Below, piece after piece: positions 8,345 to 17,466 of a stretch of DNA of 64,000 nt. The stretch comes from Poindextera sp035604135 (GTDB lineage Bacteria; Pseudomonadota; Alphaproteobacteria; Caulobacterales; Caulobacteraceae), in NCBI GenBank assembly GCA_035604135.1, contig DATNJB010000063.1, positions 209,023 to 273,022 on the forward strand, given 5' to 3'. The notes beneath the pieces were generated by a model. It saw only the letters and a program-made list of their open reading frames with translations, was not told the DNA's origin and did not search any database. The stretch's first letter is position 1. Every line of letters begins with the position of its first letter. The translations under genes and the position numbers were made by a program.

Positions 8345-9391
8345 GTGAAGGATGGCCGCGCGATCCAACTTCGCAAGGAATCCGACCAGCTGGAAGCCAA
8401 AGCGCCGCAGAAGCCAGAACTCAGGCCGGCGTCGCCGGAGGCGATGAAGGCTTGGCGGTTCTCGACAAGCGACTATCCCAGGTCCGAGCGCAGGCAGGCT
8501 TGGCGCGAGGTGCTGACCCGCCTGCGCCTGCCGCTGGGCGAGCCGCCGGAACACGACCCCTTCCGCGGTGAGGTGTCATGCATCGTCTCGCCGCTCGGCA
8601 TGGACTTCGCGGTGATGTCGGCGAGCCCGCAGGCGATCTCCGGCCGCAATCCGAACCAGCCCGCGGCCGTTTGGCTGGCGGTGCTGTTGAAGGGCGAGGC
8701 GACCTTCTTCGACGGCGAGACCACCGTCCCCCTCCAGGTTGGAGACATCATCTATGGGCCGAGCGGCATGAACGCGGCGCTGCGGCTGGCCACGCCGTTC
8801 CGGCTGTTGTTCATCAGCGCTCCTCGCGTCGCGCTTGATCACCGGCTGGTCGCGCCGCTTTCGCTCAAGGTCGGCCGCCTGCCCGGCGATAGCGGCCTGG
8901 GCCACGTCTTCTCGGGCCTCTTGCGCGCCACCGCAGACACCCTCGACGATCTGACGTCGGAGCAGCTCCGCCCCGTCGAGCTTGCGCTGACGGAGTTCCT
9001 CGTGGCGAACCTGGCCGCCGCCGGATCGCCGGCCGCTCATGGGGGCGCGGGCGCCGCACGCGCCGCGCACCTGCACCGCGTGTGTCAGACGATCGAGACG
9101 ATGTTGTCCGACCCCGAACTGACGGTCGAGAAGGTCGCGGCGGCCGACGGCATCTCGGCGCGCTCGCTGCAGAAGCTGTTCGCCAGCGCCGGTCAGAACT
9201 TCTCGACCTATCTGCGCGTGCGGCGCCTCGAGCGCTGCAGGCTCGACCTGACGAGCCCGATGTTCGCCAGCCTGTCGATCTCCGAAATCTGCTTTCGCTG
9301 GGGCTTCAACGGCTCCGCCCACTTCAGCCGCGCGTTCAAGGACCGCTACTCCGTCTCGCCACGCGACTATCGGAAAGGCCAGGGCGGCTAG
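8345..9391 (+). CDS. AraC-family transcriptional regulator with AraC-binding-like N-terminal domain
   Basis: Up to 348 residues. The C-terminal third holds a double helix-turn-helix of AraC/XylS type: LTVEKVAAADGISARSLQKL, then SISEICFRWGFNGSAHFSRA, ending FKDRYSVSPRDYR. The N-terminal part (WRFSTSDYPRSERRQAWREV) is of the AraC-binding-like type common in regulators of aromatic and alkane catabolism. The open frame allows GTG at 8345; an ATG at 8444 just before the first conserved segment is an alternative, though its GGAGG is very close. It is the first of two regulators at the head of the catabolic region and a plausible activator of it. No effector can be read from the sequence. Confidence 0.9.
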   Translation: MKDGRAIQLRKESDQLEAKAPQKPELRPASPEAMKAWRFSTSDYPRSERRQAWREVLTRLRLPLGEPPEHDPFRGEVSCIVSPLGMDFAVMSASPQAISGRNPNQPAAVWLAVLLKGEATFFDGETTVPLQVGDIIYGPSGMNAALRLATPFRLLFISAPRVALDHRLVAPLSLKVGRLPGDSGLGHVFSGLLRATADTLDDLTSEQLRPVELALTEFLVANLAAAGSPAAHGGAGAARAAHLHRVCQTIETMLSDPELTVEKVAAADGISARSLQKLFASAGQNFSTYLRVRRLERCRLDLTSPMFASLSISEICFRWGFNGSAHFSRAFKDRYSVSPRDYRKGQGG

Positions 9392-9417
9392 CCAGCGGGC
9401 AACAACCAGCCCGGCCG

Positions 9418-9447
9418 TTGACACCGCGTCGGATGCGTGGCGATCAT
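9418..9447 (+). promoter_or_regulatory. Candidate promoter of the iclR-hyuAB operon
   Basis: TTGACA (9418-9423) and GATCAT (9442-9447), 18 bases apart, resemble a sigma-70-type promoter. Transcription would begin near 9454, which places the palindrome at 9466-9482 just downstream and makes the in-frame ATG at 9433 unusable. Prediction only. Confidence 0.4.
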
Positions 9448-9465
9448 TTCGGTCAACGATCTGTC

Positions 9466-9482
9466 GTTCCATTCAGCGGAAC
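9466..9482. promoter_or_regulatory. Palindrome, likely IclR-type operator
   Basis: GTTCC-ATTCAGC-GGAAC is a perfect 5-base inverted repeat with a 7-base centre, immediately before the IclR-family gene. The shape resembles operators of IclR-family repressors. Its position just after the predicted promoter suggests autorepression. Confidence 0.5.
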
Positions 9483-9489
9483 ACGAGTC

Positions 9490-10284
9490 TTGTTTGATCT
9501 CGCCGAAACGCCGACGACCGCGGCCAGGACGGATCTGGAGTCCGTCGATCTCGTTGTCCGGCTGCTCGAGCACCTAGCGGCGACCCGCCAGCCGCGCGGC
9601 GTCAGCGACGTCGCCCGCGATCTCGGCATCTCGAAGGCCCGGGCGCACCGGCATCTGCGCGCGTTGGTCCAGCGCGGCTACGCCCGTCAGGACCCGGCCA
9701 CCGATGGCTACGAGATCGGCGTCAAGGTGCTGGCGCTGGGCGAAGCGGTCAGGGAGCGGTTCGACGTCGCCGGCGCGATACGGCCGGTGATGGCGCCCTT
9801 GCGCGAGGCCACGGGCATGGCGGTCACCGCCTCCGTCCTCGTCGAGGGCGCGGTGACTGTCGTCGAGATGCTGCAAGGCAGGACGCTGATCGAGTTCGGC
9901 ATCCGGCCGGGCTCCCGGCTGGACTTCCATGCCTCTGCGCACGGGCTGATCGCGCTCGCCTTTGGGCCGCCCGGCCTGATCGACCAGGTGCTCGCGGCGC
10001 CGCTGAGGGCCTGGACCGAGCACACAATGACCGATCCCGACGCTGTACGCCGCCGGGTCGAGGCGGTGCGCCGCCAGGGCTGGGCAACGGCGGCCGATGC
10101 GGTGCAGATCGGGGTGAATGCGCTGGCCGCCCCGGTGTTCGACCACCGCGGCGACTGGCGCGGCACTTTGGCGCTGGTGGGCGCCTCGCAGTTCATTCCA
10201 GATACGCCCTCCGACGCGCAGATCGCCCACCTGACCCAGGCGGCGGCTGCCGCCTCGAGACGCCTGGGTTGGGGGATCGCCTGA
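9490..10284 (+). CDS. IclR-family transcriptional regulator
   Basis: About 264 residues from TTG 9490. An N-terminal winged helix (VDLVVRLLEHLAATRQPRGV, then SDVARDLGISKARAHRHLRA) is followed by the GAF-like IclR effector domain (MAVTASVLVEGAVTVVEML, HASAHGLIALAFGPPG, and the final APVFDHRGDWRGTLALVG). TTG is preferred because the predicted transcription start and operator lie upstream of it and GGA stands nine bases before it; an in-frame ATG at 9433 would lengthen the protein to 283. The TGA overlaps the ATG of hyuA (TGATG), so it is the first gene of the hydantoinase operon and probably controls it. One change from the usual 250-residue form is a short N-terminal extension. Confidence 0.9.
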   Translation: MFDLAETPTTAARTDLESVDLVVRLLEHLAATRQPRGVSDVARDLGISKARAHRHLRALVQRGYARQDPATDGYEIGVKVLALGEAVRERFDVAGAIRPVMAPLREATGMAVTASVLVEGAVTVVEMLQGRTLIEFGIRPGSRLDFHASAHGLIALAFGPPGLIDQVLAAPLRAWTEHTMTDPDAVRRRVEAVRRQGWATAADAVQIGVNALAAPVFDHRGDWRGTLALVGASQFIPDTPSDAQIAHLTQAAAAASRRLGWGIA

Positions 10285-12353
10285 TGCTGTCCTACTCGCT
10301 CGCGGTGGACATCGGGGGCACCTTCACCGATGCGGTCCTGCGCGGCTCCGACGGCTCGTTGATCGTCGACAAGACGCTGACCACGCACCACGACCTGCTC
10401 GAGGGGTTCTTCCGCGCCGTCGACCTGACGCTCGCCAAGGCCGGGGTCGACGCGGCGGCGATCGACGGCGTGGTCGTGCACGCCACCACCGTCGTCACCA
10501 ACGCCCTGATCGAGCGCAAGGGGCCGCCGACCGCGCTCATCACCACCAAGGGCTTCCGCGACGTGCTCCCGATCCGCAACGAGCACCGCTACGAGATGTA
10601 CGACCCGCAGATCGAGTTCGCGGCGCCCCTCATCCCCCGCGAGCTGACGTTCGAGGTCGACGAGCGGATCTTGGCGGACGGCGAGGTGCTTCGGCCGGTC
10701 GACGTAGCGGAGGTCGAGGCCCTGGTCGCGCAGCTGCGCGGTGCGGGCGTGGCGTCCGTCGCCATCTGCCTGATCAACGCGTTTCGGAACGGCGCCAACG
10801 AGCGGGCGATCGCCGAGGTGTTAAGAACAGCAGCGCCCGAGCTCTACCTGTCGCTGTCGTCCAGCGTCGCCCCGCAGATCCGCGAGTATCCCCGCGCCTC
10901 CACGACGGCGATCAACGCCTACACCACCCCGATCACCGAGCCCTACCTGCGCGGGCTGGCCGCGGGACTTCAAAGGGCCAACGTCGCCAATCGCCCGCTC
11001 ATCATGCTGAGCAGCGGCGGGGTCATCGGCGCCGAGGTGGCCGGACGCAATCCGGTCCGGATGATCGAGAGCGGACCTGCGGCCGGCGCGCTGGCGGCCG
11101 CCTATTTCGCCGAGCGCCTCGGGCTCGACCGCCTGTTGTCGTTCGACATGGGCGGCACGACCGCCAAAGCATGCCTGATCGAAGGCAGGAAGCCGCTCGT
11201 CACCGGCGCCCTGGAAGTGGATCGCAAGTACCGCTTCTGTGAGGGCAGCGGCATGCCGCTGACCATCCCGTCGATCGACATGATCGAGATCGGCGCCGGC
11301 GGCGGCAGCATCGCCTACGTGGATGACCTGGGGCTGCTCAAGGTCGGGCCGGAGAGCACGGGCTCGGAACCGGGACCCGCCTGCTACGGCCGCGGCGGCG
11401 CCCGTCCCACCGTCACCGACGCGGACCTCGTGCTCGGCCTGCTCGACGCCGACAACTTCCTGGGCGGCGACATGCCGCTCGACAAGGCGGCGGCGGAAGC
11501 GGCGATCGACGGGCTGGCAGAGGGGCTGCGCGTTAGCCAGGCGCAAGCGGCAGCCGGCGTCTATCGCGTGGTGGCCGAAGCCATGGCCGCCGCCGCCCGC
11601 GCCCACGCCACCGACCGCGGCATCGACCACCGTGGACTGCCCCTATTGGCTTTCGGTGGCGCGGGACCGGTGCACGCCTGCGCCGTCGGCGAGCTGCTCC
11701 AGAGCGCGGCGGTCATCTTTCCCCCGCAGGCCAGCGTACTCTCGGCCTTCGGCGCGCTCGTGACGCCGGTGCGGCTGGATCTGGTCCGCAGCGCGCTCGG
11801 GCGCCTGGATGCGCTTAACTGGGACGAGGTCGACCGTCTGCTGGACGAGATGACCGACGAGGCGCATGCGGCCCTGGCCGACGCCGGCGCAGCGCCGGCC
11901 GAGGTTCGACTGCGCGTGGGCGCGGACCTTCGCTACGTCGGTCAGCAGAACGAGGTACAGGTCACCTTCGACGATGATCCGCGCCTTGCCCACGACGCCG
12001 GCGCCATCCACCGGAGCTTCGAGAGCGCCTATTTCGCCCAGTACGACGTCAACCCATCGCACGTGCCGATCGAGATCGTCAGCTGGCGGCTGACGGCCCA
12101 GGGACCTGAAGACAGCGCCGACAGCGCCCGCACGCCGAGCGAGGCGCACGGGGCGCCGCTGCGCGAGGCGGCCATCCCCCTCTGGCCCGTCGCCGGCCCC
12201 GTTAAGGTTTATGCGCGAGCCAGCCTCGGCCGCGGACAGGCGCTGACCGGGCCGGCCCTGATCGAAGAGCGCGAGACGACGGTCGTATTGTCGGCCGGCT
12301 GGGACGCTGTGGTCGACGACACGGGCTGCATCATCGCGCGGCGGAGGAGCTGA
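10284..12353 (+). CDS. hyuA: Hydantoinase A / 5-oxoprolinase-family ATPase subunit
   Basis: A 689-residue protein of the HyuA type. The ASKHA ATP-binding fold shows AVDIGGTFTDAVLRGSDG at the N-terminus, HATTVVTNALIERKG (the conserved TTVxTNAxLxRKG), RLLSFDMGGTTAKACLIEG in the second subdomain, and PLLAFGGAGPVHACAVGELL near the end. ATP-dependent family members open cyclic amides (N-methylhydantoin, 5-oxoproline) or carboxylate ketones (acetone, acetophenone) together with HyuB. ATG 10284 overlaps the iclR stop and has GGGGGA about eight bases upstream. hyuB follows after one base. The substrate cannot be decided; no third acetone-carboxylase-type subunit is present, which favours a cyclic amide. 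Confidence 0.93.
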   Translation: MLSYSLAVDIGGTFTDAVLRGSDGSLIVDKTLTTHHDLLEGFFRAVDLTLAKAGVDAAAIDGVVVHATTVVTNALIERKGPPTALITTKGFRDVLPIRNEHRYEMYDPQIEFAAPLIPRELTFEVDERILADGEVLRPVDVAEVEALVAQLRGAGVASVAICLINAFRNGANERAIAEVLRTAAPELYLSLSSSVAPQIREYPRASTTAINAYTTPITEPYLRGLAAGLQRANVANRPLIMLSSGGVIGAEVAGRNPVRMIESGPAAGALAAAYFAERLGLDRLLSFDMGGTTAKACLIEGRKPLVTGALEVDRKYRFCEGSGMPLTIPSIDMIEIGAGGGSIAYVDDLGLLKVGPESTGSEPGPACYGRGGARPTVTDADLVLGLLDADNFLGGDMPLDKAAAEAAIDGLAEGLRVSQAQAAAGVYRVVAEAMAAAARAHATDRGIDHRGLPLLAFGGAGPVHACAVGELLQSAAVIFPPQASVLSAFGALVTPVRLDLVRSALGRLDALNWDEVDRLLDEMTDEAHAALADAGAAPAEVRLRVGADLRYVGQQNEVQVTFDDDPRLAHDAGAIHRSFESAYFAQYDVNPSHVPIEIVSWRLTAQGPEDSADSARTPSEAHGAPLREAAIPLWPVAGPVKVYARASLGRGQALTGPALIEERETTVVLSAGWDAVVDDTGCIIARRRS

Positions 12354-12354
12354 G

Positions 12355-13899
12355 GTGGACGGAATCGAGCTTGAAATCCTCTGGTCAAACCTGATCGGCA
12401 TCGTCAGCGAGCAGGCCAAGGCCCTGCAGCGCATCGCGTTCAGCCCGATCGTGCGCGAGGCGGGCGATCTGGCGAGCGGCCTCTTCGACGCCCGCGGCCG
12501 GATGGTCGCCCAGGCCAACACCGGAACGCCCGGCCACATCAACTCGCTGGCTGCGGCCGGGCAGACGCTTGCTGGGCTGTTCCACAACCGCCTTGCGCCG
12601 GGCGACATCGTGATCACCAACGATCCCTGGATGTCCGCGGGCCACTTCTTCGACATCACCGTGCTTTGCCCGGTCTTCTGGGATGCTCGCCTGATCGGCT
12701 ATATCGGCTCGACCATCCATCACACCGACATCGGCGGGTACGGCATCGGGGCCGGCGCGCGCGACATCCACGAAGAAGGCCTGTGGATCCCGCCGCTCAA
12801 GCTCTACGAGGCCGGCGAGCCCAACGCGACGCTGCACGACATCATCCGCAGCAACGTGCGCACGCCCGACCATGTGTTTGGCGACCTGGCCGCCCAGGTG
12901 TCGAGCGGCCGCTCTGGCGGCGAACGGCTGGTCGCGCTCTGCAAGCGCCAGGGGCTCGCCGACATCGAGGAACTCTCCGACGAGATCATCGCGCGCTCCG
13001 AAGCGGCGACGCGCAAGGCGATCCGCGCCCTGCCGGCGGGCACGTGGCATGGCGAGAGCCGCTTCGATGTTCCGGGCGGCGATGTCATCACGCTCAAGGC
13101 GGCCGTCACGATCGACAACGTCGCGGGCGAGGTGACGATAGACTTCGACGGCAGCTCAGGCCCGAGCCCGATGGGCATCAACGTTGTGATGAACTACACC
13201 CACGCCTATTCGACGTTCGCCGTGCGCAGCTGCCTCAACCCCGAGCAGCCGAACAACCACGGCTCGCTCGCCCCGATCAGGGTCAAGGCGCCCAAGGGCT
13301 GTATCGTCAACGCCGAGTACCCTTCGCCGCTGAACGCGCGGCATGTGGTCGGCATGTTCGTCCCGATGCCGATCCTGAAAGCGCTGCACCAGGTGATGCC
13401 GGAGCGCGTGCTAGCCGAGGGCGCCGGCGCGGTCTGGACGGTGCAGATCCAAGGCAAGCGCGCGACCGGCGAGGCCTTCACCTCGTCGATGTTCAACTAT
13501 TCGGGCGGGATGGGCGCGCGGCTGACCAAGCCCGGCCCAAGCGCCACCTGCTATCCGACCGGCGTCGCCGCGGTGCCGGTCGAGATCCTCGAGGCCTCGA
13601 TGCCGATCGTGTTCGACCGCCGCGAACTTCGCCTGGGCTCGGGCGGCAAGGGACGCTCGCCGGGCGGCGACGGCCAGGTGATCGCTTTCCACATGCGCAC
13701 CAACCAGCCTTGGCTGCTCAACGCGGTGCCAAGCCGGCTCGATCGCGGCCCCGAAGGCCTCGACGGGGGTGAGGATGGCGCCGCGGGCCGCTTCCTGGTG
13801 AACGGGCGGCCGATATCAGAGGGCAAGAAGATGACGATGCAGCCGGACGATGTCGTGGTGCTGGAGACACCCGGCGGCGGCGGTTACGGCGCGATTTGA
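12355..13899 (+). CDS. hyuB: Hydantoinase B / 5-oxoprolinase-family subunit
   Basis: A 514-residue HyuB partner of HyuA. Characteristic segments are IELEILWSNLIGIVSEQAKA, FDARGRMVAQANTGTPGHIN, GDIVITNDPWMSAGHFFDIT, and the C-terminal glycine-rich LETPGGGGYGAI. It begins with GTG one base after hyuA, preceded by GGAGGAGCTGAG. HyuA and HyuB form a heteromeric enzyme: HyuA activates with ATP while HyuB carries the hydrolytic or carboxylating site. The cupin and VOC genes follow closely on the same strand, which suggests they act on the product or a related intermediate. Confidence 0.93.
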   Translation: MDGIELEILWSNLIGIVSEQAKALQRIAFSPIVREAGDLASGLFDARGRMVAQANTGTPGHINSLAAAGQTLAGLFHNRLAPGDIVITNDPWMSAGHFFDITVLCPVFWDARLIGYIGSTIHHTDIGGYGIGAGARDIHEEGLWIPPLKLYEAGEPNATLHDIIRSNVRTPDHVFGDLAAQVSSGRSGGERLVALCKRQGLADIEELSDEIIARSEAATRKAIRALPAGTWHGESRFDVPGGDVITLKAAVTIDNVAGEVTIDFDGSSGPSPMGINVVMNYTHAYSTFAVRSCLNPEQPNNHGSLAPIRVKAPKGCIVNAEYPSPLNARHVVGMFVPMPILKALHQVMPERVLAEGAGAVWTVQIQGKRATGEAFTSSMFNYSGGMGARLTKPGPSATCYPTGVAAVPVEILEASMPIVFDRRELRLGSGGKGRSPGGDGQVIAFHMRTNQPWLLNAVPSRLDRGPEGLDGGEDGAAGRFLVNGRPISEGKKMTMQPDDVVVLETPGGGGYGAI

Positions 13900-13916
13900 T
13901 TGGATAGGGAGACCGA

Positions 13917-14258
13917 TTGGCCATGGACATCCACTCGATCGACTGGAGCACAACCCCCTGGGAGCCGGTGCGCACCGGCGTGGAGCGCAAAGCCTTCTCA
14001 GGCGATGGCGCCACCGTCTCGCTGAACCGGTTGCAGCCTGGACACGAGCCCCGGCCGCACGATCACCCGCATGAGCAGATCGTCTACATCCTGGCCGGCC
14101 AGATCGACTTCCACATTGATGACACCGTGACCCGGCTCGGGCCGGGCGGGCTCCTGGTTGTGCCGCCGAACGCCCGGCACTGGGGCGTCGTCGTCGGCGG
14201 CGAGCCGGTGCTCAACCTGGACATCTTCACACCCAAACGCGCCGAGTACGCGGCCTGA
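13917..14258 (+). CDS. Small cupin-domain protein
   Basis: A single-domain cupin of 113 residues. The metal-binding motifs are visible: PHDHPHEQIVYILAGQI (His, His, Glu) and PPNARHWGV (His). Start TTG 13917 has GGGAG five bases upstream; an ATG two codons later is possible. Small cupins of this kind act as isomerases, dioxygenases or sugar or metabolite sensors, and the exact reaction cannot be inferred. The location between hyuB and a VOC protein makes a role in the same pathway likely. Confidence 0.8.
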   Translation: MAMDIHSIDWSTTPWEPVRTGVERKAFSGDGATVSLNRLQPGHEPRPHDHPHEQIVYILAGQIDFHIDDTVTRLGPGGLLVVPPNARHWGVVVGGEPVLNLDIFTPKRAEYAA

Positions 14259-14278
14259 CGCGAAGCAAGGAGACGCGA

Positions 14279-14770
14279 ATGACCACGCCAAACACCCTGA
14301 TCTTCGTCGACCTCGCTTCGGACGATCCGGCCGCGGCCGGTCGGTTCTACGCCGAGGTGTTCGGCTGGCGAGACGACGACCGGCCGCTTGGGGTCTTTCA
14401 CCGCATGGTGCCTGGCGGCAACTTCATCAATCCCGACGGCTCGGAGAGCGAGATCGGGAACCTGCATCTGGGGATTTTCAACGCCGCCAACGCCCGGCCG
14501 CATCCGAACCCCGCCGGTGTCGAGCCGCGCACGCTCGCCGCGGACGGCCGCAAGGCGCGGGTCTGGATTCTGGTGGGCGATGAGCAGTCGCACGAGGACA
14601 TCATGGCGCGGGCGCTGGAGCGGGGCGCCACTGAGCTTTGGCGCGATCACTACTGGAAGGAATTCAACGGTTTCAACCACGCCTTCCGGGATCCGTGGGG
14701 CAACGAGATCATCCTCTGGGTGAAGGGCGGGCAGGACCCCCAGATCCCCGCCAACTATACCCGCGAGTAG
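14279..14770 (+). CDS. VOC (glyoxalase/extradiol-type) family protein
   Basis: A 163-residue vicinal-oxygen-chelate protein with two beta-alpha-beta-beta-beta halves. The opening FVDLASDDPAAAGRFYAEVF and the closing NHAFRDPWGNEIILWV are typical. It starts at ATG with AAGGAGA upstream. VOC proteins bind a divalent metal and act as isomerases, epimerases, dioxygenases or resistance proteins. A second VOC gene lies at 18.1 kb in the same region. No specific substrate can be assigned. Confidence 0.85.
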   Translation: MTTPNTLIFVDLASDDPAAAGRFYAEVFGWRDDDRPLGVFHRMVPGGNFINPDGSESEIGNLHLGIFNAANARPHPNPAGVEPRTLAADGRKARVWILVGDEQSHEDIMARALERGATELWRDHYWKEFNGFNHAFRDPWGNEIILWVKGGQDPQIPANYTRE

Positions 14771-14773
14771 CTT

Positions 14774-16042
14774 GTGACCGAGGTCGCCACCGTCAGAACC
14801 GTCTCGGTCTGGGTGCGCTGGTGGAGCGCCGAGGGCGCCAATCGCTGGGTCACGTTCGCCGCGCTCAGCCTGGTGTTCTTCGTGGTGTCGGCCGGCTCAT
14901 TCAACTCGCTCGGCGTCGTGCTGCCCGACATGGTGCGCGAGCTACACTGGAACTGGAACCAGGCGGGGCTGGGGTTCACGTTCCTCGGCCTGGCCTGCGG
15001 GCTCGCCAGCCTCGTCCCGGCGGTGCTGATCCGGTGGATCGGCGTGCGTGGAACGATGACGGTCGGCGCGATTTCGCTGAGCGGCGGCTTCGCTGCGATC
15101 GCGGCGACGCCTTCTGTTTGGCCCTATCTCGCCGGCACCCTGCTCGTCGGACTGGGCTTCGCGCTGGTCGGGACTGTCGCCGGGACGCACGTGCTGACCG
15201 CCCTTTTCACGCGCCGCTCGACCGCGATCGGCGCCTACTTCACGGTCGGCGCGCTGGGCGGGGTCGCCGGACCGCTGTTCTATGTCGCCGTCCATGCCTT
15301 GACGGCCAGCTGGCGCGCCTACTGGTGGCTGTTTGTCGCGCTGGCCGTCGCCAGCGGCCTGTTCGCGATCATCACGTCCCCGCCGCGCGGCTGGGAGGTG
15401 CCGCACGAAGACGCGCCACCCGAACAGGTTGGGCCGATCGAGATGATCGAGGGACTCGCCGACTGGACCGTGCGCCGCGCGCTCGCAACGCCGCAGTTCT
15501 ACGTGATCGTCGCCGCCTACACGATGTATCTCTTGATCAACACCACCGCGCACGGCTTCGCCGTCGAACACCTGATCGAGCGCGGCGTGGACCCCAAACT
15601 GGCCGCCGGCATGCTGAGCCTCGAGGCGCTGGTGGGCGCCGGCATCGGGGTCGTCGGCGGCATGCTCGGCGAGCGGCTTTCCCCCAAGACCCTGCTCATC
15701 GCCGGCCTGGCCGCATCCACGGGCGGCATGATCGGCCTCGCGGCCGCGCACGGAATTGGCCTGATGCTGGTCTATGCCGTCGGAGTGGGTCTCGGCTGGG
15801 GGCTCTCCTTCGTCACCTCGACCATGCTCCTGTTCACATACTTTGGCCGCCGCCCGTATCTCGAGCTCTATTCGATCATGTGCCTGCTCAGCACCTCGGC
15901 CGCGCTCGGTCCGGCATTCGGCGGGTGGGTTCGCGACCTGCTCGGCGGCTTCGAGCAGGTCTTCCTGGTGTGCGCCGGCGCGACCGTCCTCGTGCTGATC
16001 GCGACGATCCTGATGCGTCCTCCGAGGAGGGCAGCGGCATGA
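14774..16042 (+). CDS. Major facilitator superfamily transporter
   Basis: A 422-residue inner-membrane protein with about 12 hydrophobic segments in two halves of six. The N-terminal half includes VTFAALSLVFFVVSAGSFNS, and a central cytoplasmic loop runs from about EVPHEDAPPEQVGP to TVRRALATP. It most resembles oxalate/formate-antiporter or monocarboxylate-type MFS carriers (general impression). The start is GTG, four bases after the VOC gene. Its stop overlaps the start of the amidohydrolase (ATGA), so both are made together. It probably imports the compound, or a charged intermediate, that this operon degrades. Confidence 0.88.
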   Translation: MTEVATVRTVSVWVRWWSAEGANRWVTFAALSLVFFVVSAGSFNSLGVVLPDMVRELHWNWNQAGLGFTFLGLACGLASLVPAVLIRWIGVRGTMTVGAISLSGGFAAIAATPSVWPYLAGTLLVGLGFALVGTVAGTHVLTALFTRRSTAIGAYFTVGALGGVAGPLFYVAVHALTASWRAYWWLFVALAVASGLFAIITSPPRGWEVPHEDAPPEQVGPIEMIEGLADWTVRRALATPQFYVIVAAYTMYLLINTTAHGFAVEHLIERGVDPKLAAGMLSLEALVGAGIGVVGGMLGERLSPKTLLIAGLAASTGGMIGLAAAHGIGLMLVYAVGVGLGWGLSFVTSTMLLFTYFGRRPYLELYSIMCLLSTSAALGPAFGGWVRDLLGGFEQVFLVCAGATVLVLIATILMRPPRRAAA

Positions 16043-17466
16043 ACGAGACCCGCGGCCTGGCGGAGCAGGACCTCGCGGTCGACCGACCGATCGAGGCCGA
16101 CCTTCTCATCTCCGGCGCCACGATCCTCACTCTCAACGCGGGCCGGCAGGTGATCGCCGACGGCGCGCTGGCGATCCGCGGAGACCGGATCGTCGCCGTC
16201 GGCAAGCGGGAAGCGCTGGCGCCTACCGTGAACGCTCGGCGCACGCTGGATGGGCGTCGTTTCGTCATGACGCCCGGCTTCGTCGACGCGCACATCCACA
16301 TCACGGGCGATCCTCTGACGCGCGGCTTCGCTCGCGGCGCACCGGAGGACAGCTGGTCGGACAAGCTCATGCGCTGGGTCATCCCGATCTTCCGCGCCCA
16401 GACGCCGCAGGACGAAGCGATCGCCGCCCAATGCGCGGCGCTGGCCATGATCCGCTACGGCACCACGTGCTTCGTCGAGGCCGGCACCGTGAGCCACCTG
16501 GACGCTACGATGGAGGCGCTGGCCGCAACGGGGATCCGCGGCCGGGTCGGCGAGTGGGTCGAGGGACGGGCGCGCGGCGAGGAAGACCCGATCAAGGTCT
16601 CCGCGGCGGCCATCGCCATCCTGGAGTCCGAGATCGCGCGGTATCCCGACAACGGGGCCGCCAGGCTGGCCGCCTGGCCGATCCTGGTCGGACATTCGAC
16701 AAACTCCGACGAAGTTTGGGTGGCGGCGAAAGACCTCGCGGACACCCACGGCGTGCGCGTTTCGGCGCACATGAGCCCGCGCGCATCGGACCCCGAGTGG
16801 TTCCTGGCGACCTATGGCCGGCGTCCCCTGGAGCACCTGGCCGACATCGGGGTGCTCGGCGAGAACGTCGCGCTGACCCACCTGGCCCAGATCGATCAAC
16901 GCGAGTTCGAGATCCTCGCCGAATCTGGGGCCAGCGCCATCCACTGTCCGCACGCGGCGTTCCAGGGGGGCTTCGGCCTTTCGCAGATCGGCCGCTTCCC
17001 GGAGATGATCGAGGCCGGCGTCAACGTCATGCTGGGCACCGACGGGGTCGCCACCGACATCCTCTCCTCGACGCGGCTGATGGCCAGCATGTTCCGCGAT
17101 GCCCGTTGCGACCAGGATCTCTTCCCGCCCGGTCTAATGCTGGAGTTGGCCACGCTGAACGGCGCCGCCGGCGTGGGATTGGCTTCGCAGATCGGCTCGC
17201 TCGAGGTTGGCAAGCGGGCAGACCTCGTCTTGCACGACACCGAGCTTGCCGAATGGGGGCCTATATTCGACGCGCCCGCCCAGCTCGCGCTGAGCGCGCC
17301 GCCTTCGGGCGTACACAGCGTCTGGATCGACGGCGTCCAGGTGCTCGACGGCGGGCGCTCAACACAGCTGGACGAATCCAAGCTTCTCGCCGATGCACGC
17401 CAGGCGGGCCTTGCGCTGATCGCCCGCACCGGATTGCCGAACCGAACGTCATGGCCAGTCGTCTGA
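16039..17466 (+). CDS. Amidohydrolase (cytosine-deaminase/AtzA/MtaD-like)
   Basis: A 475-residue metal-dependent hydrolase. The N-terminal composite domain (LLISGATILTLNAGRQVIAD) leads into the TIM barrel with the metal ligands His85 and His87 (GFVDAHIHITG), further His in GVRVSAHMS and ALTHLAQID, and Asp in VMLGTDGVATDI. The end returns to the small domain (GSLEVGKRADLVLHD). This pattern belongs to deaminases and chlorohydrolases of N-heterocycles (cytosine, guanine, S-adenosylhomocysteine, triazines). Which ring it acts on is unknown. It is coupled to the MFS gene by an ATGA overlap, and the flavin reductase gene starts inside its 3' end. This is one of the best hints that the pathway handles a nitrogen heterocycle. 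Confidence 0.9.
   Translation: MNETRGLAEQDLAVDRPIEADLLISGATILTLNAGRQVIADGALAIRGDRIVAVGKREALAPTVNARRTLDGRRFVMTPGFVDAHIHITGDPLTRGFARGAPEDSWSDKLMRWVIPIFRAQTPQDEAIAAQCAALAMIRYGTTCFVEAGTVSHLDATMEALAATGIRGRVGEWVEGRARGEEDPIKVSAAAIAILESEIARYPDNGAARLAAWPILVGHSTNSDEVWVAAKDLADTHGVRVSAHMSPRASDPEWFLATYGRRPLEHLADIGVLGENVALTHLAQIDQREFEILAESGASAIHCPHAAFQGGFGLSQIGRFPEMIEAGVNVMLGTDGVATDILSSTRLMASMFRDARCDQDLFPPGLMLELATLNGAAGVGLASQIGSLEVGKRADLVLHDTELAEWGPIFDAPAQLALSAPPSGVHSVWIDGVQVLDGGRSTQLDESKLLADARQAGLALIARTGLPNRTSWPVV

Noticed and set aside
14638..16038. A long plus-strand frame before the amidohydrolase in another phase
   Set aside because: It overlaps the MFS transporter gene, is Arg-rich and has no domain; the amidohydrolase begins at ATG 16039.
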